Positions 1-7,036 of a stretch of DNA of 64,000 nucleotides are shown here, piece after piece. The stretch spans positions 2,127,501 through 2,191,500 of the forward strand of contig NZ_CP128494.1 in NCBI RefSeq assembly GCF_030369615.1. Reading direction: 5' to 3'. Below the pieces are notes generated by a model. That model was not told where the DNA came from and did not search any database. It saw only the letters and a program-made list of their open reading frames with translations. Position numbers and translations under genes: made by a program. Position 1 is the first letter of the stretch, and each line of letters starts with the position of its first letter. The stretch is from Geobacillus stearothermophilus ATCC 12980. Its GTDB lineage: Bacteria > Bacillota > Bacilli > Bacillales > Anoxybacillaceae.

Positions 1-952
1 CGTCTTCACGCAGCTCCGGGGGAATGTGCGGCAGCCCGAAATGGGCGTAAAACGCCGCTTCATCCGGGAACGTTTTCACCTTGCCAGTCGCTTCGTCTTC
101 CACGCCGTATTCGCTGATTTTCTCCCCGCGCTCTTTGGCGAGCTGGCGCATGCGCACGTTATGCTCCTTCGATCCGGTGAAATGATGGAGCGCGGTCGCA
201 AACTGCGCCCCGCTAACCAGCCGGAAGTCGACGGCCACATCGTCGTCATAGCGAAGCAGAAGCGACACTTTCGTTTCCCCAGCAGCGATGACCTCGCGGA
301 CACGCTCAAAACGAAGAAGCCCGTCGCGCACCGCAGCCGGACGGTCGGTGGCGATGACATAATCCAAATCTTTCACCGTTTCGTTTACGCGACGCAAACT
401 GCCGGCCCGCGAGAAGCGGATCACGCCATCAAGACAAGCAAGCTGGCGTTCCACATCCGCCGCGGCGGCGAGCACCCGAGCGAGCGGCAGCCGCTCAGGG
501 CGTTTGCCCGCCTCCTCAATCGCCGCCAACAACTTTTCCTCCGTTTTCGCGCCAAAACCAGGAAGCTCCCGCACTTTTCCCACCAGACACGCTTCTTTCA
601 ATCCATCCATATCGACAATACCGAGCTCTTGATGCAGCTTGGCGATTTTTTTGCCGCCAAGCCCCGGGATCTTAAGCAAGGAAAGAAGCGTTTCCGGAAT
701 ATCGCGCTTTAATTCCTCGAGCACCGATGATGAACCGGTTTCGACAAACTCGGTGATGATCGCCGCCGTGCTTTTGCCGATGCCGGGAATGGCGGTGAAG
801 TCGCCGATTTCCGCGAGGCTCCGCTCATCCGTTTCCAAGGCGTTCGCCGCTTTGCGGAAGGCGTTGACCTTAAATGGATTTTCTCCTTTGATCTCCATAT
901 ACAGTGCGATCGTTTCAAGCAGGCGGATGACTTCTTTTTTATGGACGCTCAT
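1..952 (-). CDS. polX: DNA polymerase/3'-5' exonuclease PolX (N-terminal part, cut by window edge)
   Basis: This is a family X repair polymerase that fills short gaps in base-excision repair; Bacillus members also carry a C-terminal PHP exonuclease domain, which lies outside the window. The visible part has about 317 codons and starts MSVHKKEVIRLLETIALYME. It contains helix-hairpin-helix repeats (IPGIGKSTA, IPGLGGKKIAKL, LPGFGAKTEEKL) and the nucleotidyl-transferase region with GSLRR and the acidic pair in DLDYVI and VDFRL. The ATG at 952 follows a GGGAGGAAAT ribosome site. It is the last visible gene of a zapA-cvpA-polX string, 42 bases after cvpA. Confidence 0.93.
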   Translation of the reverse strand, partial: MSVHKKEVIRLLETIALYMEIKGENPFKVNAFRKAANALETDERSLAEIGDFTAIPGIGKSTAAIITEFVETGSSSVLEELKRDIPETLLSLLKIPGLGGKKIAKLHQELGIVDMDGLKEACLVGKVRELPGFGAKTEEKLLAAIEEAGKRPERLPLARVLAAAADVERQLACLDGVIRFSRAGSLRRVNETVKDLDYVIATDRPAAVRDGLLRFERVREVIAAGETKVSLLLRYDDDVAVDFRLVSGAQFATALHHFTGSKEHNVRMRQLAKERGEKISEYGVEDEATGKVKTFPDEAAFYAHFGLPHIPPELRED

Positions 953-994
953 CCCCATTTCCTCCCTTTCCCGCAAAACCGCGGCCACGCCCGG

Positions 995-1531
995 TCAGAC
1001 GCGGCCATGAATCCACCAATGATTAAGCATGTCCGACAACACCGGCGTATGTTTCACAATCACGGTCGCCATAAGCGAACGCTGCAGCTGCTCCTGCACG
1101 CTGTCAATCGGCACGAGCGCCCCGATATACAACAGCAAAAAGACGAGCAAATACACTTCCGCAAACCCGAGCGCCGCCCCCGCCAGGCGGTTGACGCTTC
1201 GCAAGAGCGGCAGTTGGGCGACGAAATCAAGCATCGAGCCGATTTGCAGGACGATTTTCACAGCAAAAAACAAAAGCGCAAAGGAAATCGCCCGATAATA
1301 GGCATCGTCCAAATGCGTGCTCTGAAACAGCAGCTTCATCGTCTCCGGGTCTCCGAACGTCGGATACGGAATCCAAAGGCGCAATGTCGGCACAAACCGT
1401 TCATAATAGCGATAGGCGACGAAAAAGGCGATGAGAAACCCGGCCATATGAATGAATTGAAGGATAAAGCCGCGCTTCAGCCCGATCATCGCCCCCATCA
1501 ACAGGACAAATAGCAGCACGACATCAATCAT
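995..1531 (-). CDS. cvpA: CvpA family membrane protein
   Basis: The 178-residue integral membrane protein belongs to the CvpA (colicin V production) family, whose exact role in Firmicutes is unclear. It begins MIDVVLLFVLLMGAMIGLKR and shows about four hydrophobic segments, including one with FIHMAGFLIAFFVAYRYYE. Its ATG overlaps the last codons of zapA by eight bases, so translation is probably coupled. The zapA-cvpA-polX order equals yshA-yshB-yshC of B. subtilis. The family call is secure; the function is not. Confidence 0.88.
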   Translation of the reverse strand: MIDVVLLFVLLMGAMIGLKRGFILQFIHMAGFLIAFFVAYRYYERFVPTLRLWIPYPTFGDPETMKLLFQSTHLDDAYYRAISFALLFFAVKIVLQIGSMLDFVAQLPLLRSVNRLAGAALGFAEVYLLVFLLLYIGALVPIDSVQEQLQRSLMATVIVKHTPVLSDMLNHWWIHGRV

Positions 1532-1799
1532 CCTGTTTCCCGTCCTTTTCCTGTTTCAGCTGTTCCGCCAGCCGTTGATATTGTTCTTTCAGTTTGAGAT
1601 ACTCACTGGCGATGTTGACGGCTGTCAACACGGCCAGCTTCGGCACATCAAGAAGCGGATTTTTCTCGCTGAATTCATGCATTTTATCATCAACGAACGC
1701 CGCCACGAGCCGGATGTGGGCCGGGCTTTCCGCGCCGACGATCGTGTAGTCTTGTCCATAGATGCGGACGCTCACTCGCGTTTTTGGCTGTTCTGTCAA
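1524..1799 (-). CDS. zapA: Cell division protein ZapA
   Basis: ZapA binds FtsZ and bundles its filaments at the division ring. The 91-residue product (from LTEQPKTRVSVRIYGQDYTI) has the small globular head followed by a C-terminal coiled coil (YLKLKEQYQRLAEQLKQ), and its length suits the family (85 in B. subtilis). An open frame runs up to 1880, but a TTG at 1799 preceded by GGGGGAGAAAGC is the better start, because the upstream residues look like untranslated leader. It is the first gene of zapA-cvpA-polX and is divergent from rnhC. Confidence 0.9.
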   Translation of the reverse strand: MTEQPKTRVSVRIYGQDYTIVGAESPAHIRLVAAFVDDKMHEFSEKNPLLDVPKLAVLTAVNIASEYLKLKEQYQRLAEQLKQEKDGKQDD

Positions 1800-1911
1800 G
1801 CTTTCTCCCCCATTTCGCCAAATCCTACTGTTTATCATATCATGAACGCTGGTATAATGGAAAGAAGCGACACATAGCAACGATAGAGAAGATTAAAGGA
1901 GCGATCGAACG

Positions 1912-2844
1912 TTGTCAAACTATGTGATTCAAGCCGACCAACAGCTGCTTGACGCCTTGCGCGCCCACTATGAAGGCGCCTTGTCCGACCGGCTTCCGGC
2001 TGGAGCGTTGTTTGCCGTCAAACGCCCGGATGTCGTGATCACCGCCTACCGCTCAGGCAAAGTGCTGTTTCAAGGGAAAGCGGCGGAGCAAGAAGCAGCG
2101 AAATGGATATCAGGGGCGAGCGCCTCAAACGAAACAGCTGACCACCAGCCGTCCGCTTTGGCAGCTCATCAACTCGGGTCTCTTTCCGCCATCGGTTCCG
2201 ATGAAGTCGGCACCGGCGATTATTTCGGCCCGATCGTCGTCGCCGCCGCCTACGTGGATCGGCCGCATATCGCCAAAATCGCGGCGCTTGGCGTGAAAGA
2301 TTCGAAACAATTGAACGATGAAGCGATCAAACGGATCGCACCAGCCATCATGGAAACCGTGCCGCATGCGGTCACCGTGCTGGATAACCCCCAATACAAC
2401 CGCTGGCAGCGAAGCGGCATGCCGCAGACGAAAATGAAGGCGCTCCTTCACAACCGGACGCTCGTGAAACTCGTTGACGCCATCGCGCCCGCCGAACCAG
2501 AAGCAATCATCATCGACGAATTTTTAAAACGGGATTCGTATTTCCGTTACCTTTCCGATGAAGATCGCATTATCCGCGAGCGGGTGCACTGCCTTCCCAA
2601 GGCGGAAAGTGTCCACGTATCAGTCGCCGCCGCCTCGATCATCGCCCGCTATGTGTTTTTAGAGGAGATGGAGCAATTATCCCGCGCCGTCGGCCTTTTG
2701 CTCCCGAAAGGTGCCGGCGCCATCGTTGACGAAGCCGCCGCCCGGATCATCCGCGCGCGGGGGGAAGAGATGCTCGAGACGTGCGCCAAGCTTCATTTCG
2801 CCAATACGAAAAAGGCGCTTGCCATCGCCAAGCGCCGGAAGTGA
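1912..2844 (+). CDS. rnhC: Ribonuclease HIII
   Basis: RNase HIII cleaves the RNA strand of RNA:DNA hybrids. The protein is 310 residues, exactly the length known for G. stearothermophilus RNase HIII. It has the N-terminal TBP-like substrate-binding domain (about residues 1-85) and the catalytic domain starting at GSDEVGTGDYFGPIVVAA, where D97 and E98 are the first two acidic catalytic residues; IIIDEF supplies another. The start is TTG at 1912 behind AAAGGAGCG. It is the first plus-strand gene and is divergent from zapA. Confidence 0.96.
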   Translation: MSNYVIQADQQLLDALRAHYEGALSDRLPAGALFAVKRPDVVITAYRSGKVLFQGKAAEQEAAKWISGASASNETADHQPSALAAHQLGSLSAIGSDEVGTGDYFGPIVVAAAYVDRPHIAKIAALGVKDSKQLNDEAIKRIAPAIMETVPHAVTVLDNPQYNRWQRSGMPQTKMKALLHNRTLVKLVDAIAPAEPEAIIIDEFLKRDSYFRYLSDEDRIIRERVHCLPKAESVHVSVAAASIIARYVFLEEMEQLSRAVGLLLPKGAGAIVDEAAARIIRARGEEMLETCAKLHFANTKKALAIAKRRK

Positions 2845-2930
2845 AGGAGTGGGATTGATGAACAATGATGTTTGTTTGAGTTTATCTAGCACCACGGGTA
2901 ATATGTGTGTCCCTGCATCTCGTCATGAAG

Positions 2931-2963
2931 AAAGGGTGCCCCGTTCTCTTGGGACACCCCTTT
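2931..2963 (-). terminator. Terminator after the DJ-1/PfpI-family gene
   Basis: An imperfect inverted repeat (AAAGGGTGCCCC / GGGACACCCCTTT) lies between the ends of rnhC and the converging amidotransferase-like gene and may serve both. The T-run after it is weak on both strands. Confidence 0.55.
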
Positions 2964-2986
2964 GCCGCACATTCAGCCTTTATCGC

Positions 2987-3652
2987 TCACGCCTGCTCTT
3001 CCAGCGCGGCGACGACTTTTTCCGCCGTGCTTCGGCTTGATTGCGGATTTTGCCCGGTGATCAAGTTACCGTCGCGCACCGAGAAATCGGTCCATTTCTC
3101 GCCGTGGACGAAATTTGCACCGCGCAGGCGCAGCGTCGACTCGAGCAAAAACGGCATATGCACATCAAGCCCGACTTCACGCTCTTCTTCATCCGTAAAT
3201 GACGTGACCGTTTTTCCTTTCACAATCGGCGTGCCGTCTTTGTATGTGGCGTTCACCAGCCCTGACGGACCGTGGCAGACAGCGGCGATGATGCGCCCGT
3301 CTTCGGCAAACTGCTGCAAGACGTATTGCAGCGTTTCATTGTCGGGAAAATCGAACATCGTCCCGTGTCCACCGGGAAGGAAAATGGCGTCAAACCCGTG
3401 TGCATCAGCCTTGCTTAAACGTGTTGTGTTCTTCAGCACTGCTTCCGCCTCCGACCAAGACGGGTCTTTTTCATTGATGCTGCGCGGGTCAAGCGGCACC
3501 TCGCCGCCTTGAATGCTCGCCACTTTCACGTCATACCCTTTTTCTTTAAATACCAAATACGGTACGGCAAACTCCTCAAGCCAAAGCCCGGTTTTATGGT
3601 CGTCGGTGATCGTCGTATGGTTCGTCACCACCATGAGCACTCGTTTCGTCAT
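2987..3652 (-). CDS. DJ-1/PfpI family protein (Hsp31-like glyoxalase/deglycase or protease)
   Basis: The 221-residue protein has the class I glutamine-amidotransferase-like fold of the DJ-1/PfpI superfamily. It shows the nucleophile elbow AAVCHGPSGLVNA (cysteine near residue 128) and the segment FLPGGHGTMFDFP, which is typical of Hsp31-type members that detoxify methylglyoxal or act as chaperones. The ATG at 3652 has AAAGGAGGAATGC upstream. The gene stands alone. The family is clear; whether it is a glyoxalase III, chaperone or protease cannot be told from sequence. Confidence 0.85.
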   Translation of the reverse strand: MTKRVLMVVTNHTTITDDHKTGLWLEEFAVPYLVFKEKGYDVKVASIQGGEVPLDPRSINEKDPSWSEAEAVLKNTTRLSKADAHGFDAIFLPGGHGTMFDFPDNETLQYVLQQFAEDGRIIAAVCHGPSGLVNATYKDGTPIVKGKTVTSFTDEEEREVGLDVHMPFLLESTLRLRGANFVHGEKWTDFSVRDGNLITGQNPQSSRSTAEKVVAALEEQA

Positions 3653-3837
3653 GCCCGCATTCCTCCTTTAGGTTTTAGCATGTTCTCTACCATTCATCAT
3701 ACTTTACATTGGGCAAAAGCGGAAAAAATATGCTTGTGAAATGGAAAAGGAATGAATCGCTGGCGGACGATCAAGCAACGAGCACCTATATTTCGTTGAT
3801 GAGGAGAGGCGGCATCGTGCCAGCTCTCCTGAAAAAG

Positions 3838-3869
3838 AACGCCGCCCCCAGCATGCGGGGAGCGGCGTT
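3838..3869 (-). terminator. Rho-independent terminator of the broken MMPL gene
   Basis: A strong hairpin (AACGCCGCTCCCC / GGGGGCGGCGTT) followed by a T-run on the minus strand lies just after the MMPL stop codon. The rest of 3653-3880 shows no gene. Confidence 0.85.
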
Positions 3870-3880
3870 GACTCGCCTTC

Positions 3881-4590
3881 CTAACTGATTTTTTGTTGTT
3901 CCAGACCATCCACTTCGCTCACTGGCTGCCGAAACGGCCACCAGTTCGCGCGGCCGAACGTGCGGACCATGACCGGCACAAACAGCGGCAGAACGACGAG
4001 GGCGTAAAGGAGAAGCCCCGTCAGCACAATCGTTGCGATTTGCAAGAGCGACAAGACACCGGACGGATACATCGCGGCGAACGTTCCGCCTAAAATGACG
4101 GCGGCCGAGATGATGACCGTCCCCATATGGCCCATCGCCGACAGCATCGCTTCCTTCACCGGCCAGCCGCGGTATTCGTTGAACCGATCCATGAGGAAGA
4201 TGCTGTAGTCGATGCCAAGCGCCAACAGCAACACAAAGGCGAAGAACGACACCGCCCAGTTCAAGCCGGCATAGCCGAGGCCGTTGACGAAAATGAGTTC
4301 GGTGACGGCCATCGATGTGTAATACGTCAGGACGAGCGACAAGATCAAATAGAGCGGCATGATAAGCGAACGAAGGAGCGCTGCGAGCACGATGGCGATG
4401 CCGATCAACATCAGCACGGCCGTCCGTTTATAGCCGGCGTTTGAGATCGCCTGCAAATCGGCGTACGTGCTGGTGACGCCGCCGACAGCGATCGTCGCGT
4501 CTTCCCACTTCGTCCCTTTCACCGCCCGCTCAGCGGCGGTGTGAATGTCATCCACACGACTGAGCGCCGATGTCGAATACGGATTTTCTT
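3881..4590 (-). pseudogene. MMPL/RND-family transporter, C-terminal fragment
   Basis: About 236 residues remain of what is normally a protein of 700 or more residues. The fragment begins at ENPYSTSALSRVDDIHTAAE, continues into several hydrophobic segments (IAIVLAALLRSLIMPLYLIL; LLALGIDYSIFLMDRF) and ends in a normal stop with a terminator. The Asp-rich GIDYSIFLMDR helix is the proton-relay motif of MMPL exporters. The N-terminal two thirds is missing, and the 239-bp repeat element abuts the fragment at 4591. A GTG inside the element (4606) opens the same frame, but I see no good ribosome site. It is probably non-functional. Confidence 0.85.
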
Positions 4591-4829
4591 GTGAACTACC
4601 CACCACCTACGCTTCGCTTAGAGGTGGGGGCTTCAAGCGACTTGTGTGTGTTCGCTGAACGGTAAGCTGCATACAAGAACCCTTTACGCTTCCCTTCGTT
4701 CCGAAGGTGTCCGTTCTAGCCATATTCTATCATATTCGTTGGCTAACGCCAACCGAAATTCATCTCCCACTTTCACTGGTGCTGGCGCACCTTCACGTTT
4801 AGAAGTAGGAGACTTCTTTCCGAGGGAAG
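4591..4829 (-). mobile_element. 239-bp IS200/IS605-like non-autonomous element with omega-RNA-like structure, copy 1
   Basis: Read on the minus strand, it starts CTTCCCTCGG right after TTTAA (4834-4830) and ends GGTGGGTAGTTCAC. It has a left-end hairpin AGAAGT-CTCCT-ACTTCT, hairpins GGTGC-GCCA-GCACC and CCTTC-GGAAC-GAAGG, a long stem based on CTTGTRTGY...ACACACAAG, and a right-end hairpin CCACCT...AGGTGG. It carries no transposase or nuclease gene. The subterminal hairpins, the lack of inverted-repeat termini and of a visible target duplication, and the fixed TTTAA on the left fit IS200/IS605 elements. The chain of hairpins reaching to the right end fits a TnpB guide (omega) RNA whose guide would be the flanking AAGAAAATCCGTATTC. 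It differs from copy 2 at five positions, three of them in the long stem. Confidence 0.8.
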
Positions 4830-4834
4830 TTAAA

Positions 4835-5032
4835 GGTTTCCTTGTCGGCTTGGGCGACGACTGTTCGCAAATCAACCAACTCTCTCCGCAATGCGTTGAC
4901 CAAACATTTCGGTTCATAATCGCGAAAATCGCGAACCCGACCATCAAACTCATCATCGATCGATTGGTTATAGTAGCCATCGCTAAAGTATCGCAATGTC
5001 TTGAATCTCTCTTCCACTCTTGCCCTCGCCAT
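4835..5032 (-). pseudogene. Truncated gene of unknown function, N-terminal fragment
   Basis: An ATG at 5032 behind a good GGGGAGGAGACTAGA ribosome site opens a frame starting MARARVEERFKTLRYFSDGY and running about 66 codons to KETFN. There it meets the TTTAA and the left end of repeat copy 1, and it ends at a stop inside the element. I do not recognise the family. The fragment is rich in charged residues and has no membrane segment. What follows the element is an unrelated MMPL gene, so the rest of this gene has been deleted. A run of eleven C residues lies upstream at 5078-5088. Confidence 0.6.
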
Positions 5033-5123
5033 TCTAGTCTCCTCCCCTGGCTCAACAAATCGCAATCTCTTTTCTCTCCCCCCCCCCCGATCAGAAATCA
5101 AGCCCGTTTTTCATTGCCGCTCA

Positions 5124-5477
5124 TCACCGCCCCACGCGATAGCCAAGCCACGCCAGCCACACGCCACACGAATACGTAGCCGCCAAATAAACGACCACCT
5201 TCGCCCATTGGCGCTGCTGCATCATTTGCACACTTTCCCATTTCAACGTCGAAAACGTCGTGAACGCGCCCATGAAGCCGGTGCCGACAAGCAGCTTCGT
5301 CGCATCGGCGGCGCCGCTTCCGGCGAGCCAGCCAAGCAAAAAGGACCCAAGCAAGTTGACAATGAGCGTCCCTATGGGAAAACGCGGCGAACGCCGAGCC
5401 GCCCAGCGGCTGACGGCATAACGGCAGATGGCGCCAAAAAAACCCCCCATCATCACCAATAGCGGTGCGGTCATCAT
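5124..5477 (-). CDS. crcB2: Fluoride ion channel CrcB/FluC, second subunit
   Basis: This 117-residue protein with four membrane segments belongs to the Fluc fluoride channel family, which exports toxic fluoride. The sequence shows GTLIVNLLGSFLLGW and the phenylalanine-track signature TGFMGAFTTFSTLKWE. The ATG at 5477 overlaps the TGA of the upstream paralogue (ATGA) and is preceded by AGGAGGAAATAGC. Paired adjacent crcB genes in Gram-positive bacteria encode the two halves of an antiparallel heterodimer. It shares the fluoride riboswitch at 5885-5968. Confidence 0.93.
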   Translation of the reverse strand: MMTAPLLVMMGGFFGAICRYAVSRWAARRSPRFPIGTLIVNLLGSFLLGWLAGSGAADATKLLVGTGFMGAFTTFSTLKWESVQMMQQRQWAKVVVYLAATYSCGVWLAWLGYRVGR

Positions 5478-5863
5478 GCTATTTCCTCCTTTCGCTTTGG
5501 ATGGGCGGCAACATATCCCGCCCATGCGGCGGCTAGGCCGCCGAACAGGCTGGCGGCGATATACACGGCCGCCATGCCAAAGCGCCCTTGTTCCATCCAT
5601 TCCACACATTCGACGCTGAGCGTCGAAAACGTCGTATACGAGCCGATGAACCCGGTCGTCGCCGCTGTTTTCAGCCACGGCGGCCAAGACGGGCGGCGGG
5701 TGAACACCACCGTAAGCCAGCTGAGCAAAAACGAGCCGGTCCAGTTCACCAAAAGCGTTCCGAGCGGAACTCCTCCCAACCAGGCATCGGGCACGACAAG
5801 ACCAACGACATAGCGGACAAGCGCGCCGATCATGCCGGCTGCGCCGACGGCGAGATAGACCAA
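5474..5863 (-). CDS. crcB1: Fluoride ion channel CrcB/FluC, first subunit
   Basis: This is the 129-residue partner of the next gene, with the same Fluc landmarks (GTLLVNWTGSFLLSW; TGFIGSYTTFSTLSVE) and four membrane segments. The frame stays open upstream to 5959, but that stretch is the riboswitch. The TTG at 5863, eight bases after AAGGAGG, is the likely start (MVYLAVGAAGMIGALVRYV). Expression should rise when fluoride binds the riboswitch and prevents termination. Confidence 0.92.
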   Translation of the reverse strand: MVYLAVGAAGMIGALVRYVVGLVVPDAWLGGVPLGTLLVNWTGSFLLSWLTVVFTRRPSWPPWLKTAATTGFIGSYTTFSTLSVECVEWMEQGRFGMAAVYIAASLFGGLAAAWAGYVAAHPKRKEEIA

Positions 5864-5882
5864 TAACCATCCCTCCTTCGTA

Positions 5883-5969
5883 AAATAAACAGACTCCTGC
5901 CGCTTTTCATTTGTAGCAGGAGTCATCAGCCGGAAGCCGGCGGTTATGGCGAACTCCATCGCCTATAAC
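5883..5969 (-). promoter_or_regulatory. Fluoride riboswitch (crcB motif) with intrinsic terminator
   Basis: On the minus strand the leader reads TATAGGCGATGGAGTTCGCC, then ATAACCGCC, a CCGGC-TT-CCGG loop and TGATGACTCCTGC, which matches the conserved core of the fluoride aptamer. The 3' part of the aptamer (ACTCCTGC) also pairs with GCAGGAGT followed by a T-rich run, giving the terminator expected for an off state without fluoride. It lies directly upstream of crcB1-crcB2. Confidence 0.95.
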
Positions 5970-6122
5970 GTTTTCTTGTTTGTTATTTTACCATAATGTC
6001 CCCTTCCCGTGTGAAGGACAGCAAACAGGCGGCATTTTGCCAAAAAAAAGGCTGATTGTGCTAGGCTTCTCTAGTTGAGAAAAGACAGGATTCAGCGGTA
6101 TTTTTACTCGCCCACCAGTCTT

Positions 6123-6914
6123 CTAGCGGGCGCGGCGAAATCCGTGCTCTTCGAACATTTGCAGCGCTGGACCGTTTGTCAAATACGAGTAAAACTGTTG
6201 CGCCTCCTTGAGATGTTTGCTCGTCTTGACGACACCAAGCGGATAGACGATCGGGTCGTGCATGCCGCTTGGCACTGCAGCGACGATATTGACGTTCTCC
6301 GAGGCAAGCGCGTTCGTCCGGTACACAAATCCGGCGTCGACGTTGCCGGTTTCCACATACGTCAACACTTGGCGAACGTCTTTCGCGTACACGAGCTTCG
6401 GTGCCACCTTCTCCCACAGCCCCGCCTTCTCCAACGTTTGTTTCGCGTACATGCCGGCCGGAACCGATTCGGGGATGCCGATGGCGATCCGTTTGGCGCG
6501 GATGATGTCATCGAGCGACTGAACCGCTCCTTCCCCTTGTTTTGGCGCAATGAGGACGAGTTCGTTCGCCAGCACTGTTTTTTCGTGTTTGGAATCGATC
6601 AACCCTTCTGCTTTCAATTTTTCAAACGGCTCAGCGGCCGCCGAAAAGAAAAGATCGACCGGCGCCCCTTCGGAAATTTGCTTTTGCAACGCGCCCGACG
6701 CACCGAAATTGTATTGGATGCGGATGTTCGGATGCTTTCGTTCAAACGCCGTTTTCGCTTCTTCCAGCGCTTCTTGCAGACTAGCGGCGGCGGAGACGGT
6801 GAGCTCCACTTTATCCGCCGATTTCGTTTGCCCCTTCCCCTCTTTTGATCCGCTGTCGCAGCCATACAAGCCGAACAGCAAGAGCAATACGGCAAGCCAT
6901 GCGATTTTTCGCAT
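6123..6914 (-). CDS. modA: Molybdate ABC transporter substrate-binding lipoprotein ModA
   Basis: The 263-residue protein binds molybdate or tungstate outside the membrane. A signal peptide ends in a lipobox (LYGC, Cys19). The mature part has the ModA signature LTVSAAASLQEALEE, FNFGASGALQKQISEGAPVD-like segments (here NFGASGALQKQI and GAPVDLFFSAA) and KDVRQVLTYVETGNVDAGFV. No modB or modC follows: the gene ends 120 bases from the crcB leader region, so its permease and ATPase must be elsewhere or lost. It is divergent from an HTH regulator, with a very AT-rich region between them. Confidence 0.92.
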   Translation of the reverse strand: MRKIAWLAVLLLLFGLYGCDSGSKEGKGQTKSADKVELTVSAAASLQEALEEAKTAFERKHPNIRIQYNFGASGALQKQISEGAPVDLFFSAAAEPFEKLKAEGLIDSKHEKTVLANELVLIAPKQGEGAVQSLDDIIRAKRIAIGIPESVPAGMYAKQTLEKAGLWEKVAPKLVYAKDVRQVLTYVETGNVDAGFVYRTNALASENVNIVAAVPSGMHDPIVYPLGVVKTSKHLKEAQQFYSYLTNGPALQMFEEHGFRRAR

Positions 6915-7036
6915 CTGTCTCCCCCTTATCTTTTTATATGTAATGATATCTAATTATAAATAATAATAAGTAGTTAGGAAAGAAAAATTTTTTCCCCATG
7001 CGTTCTTTGCGCTACAATGAAAGAAAGGAGGATGGC

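Noticed and set aside
4684..5058. A 124-codon minus-strand frame running through element copy 1 and its left flank
   Set aside because: Its end ([17 protein letters not shown]) lies inside the repeat and recurs with each copy. The stretch is explained by RNA hairpins, and the frame has no ribosome site and no family resemblance.
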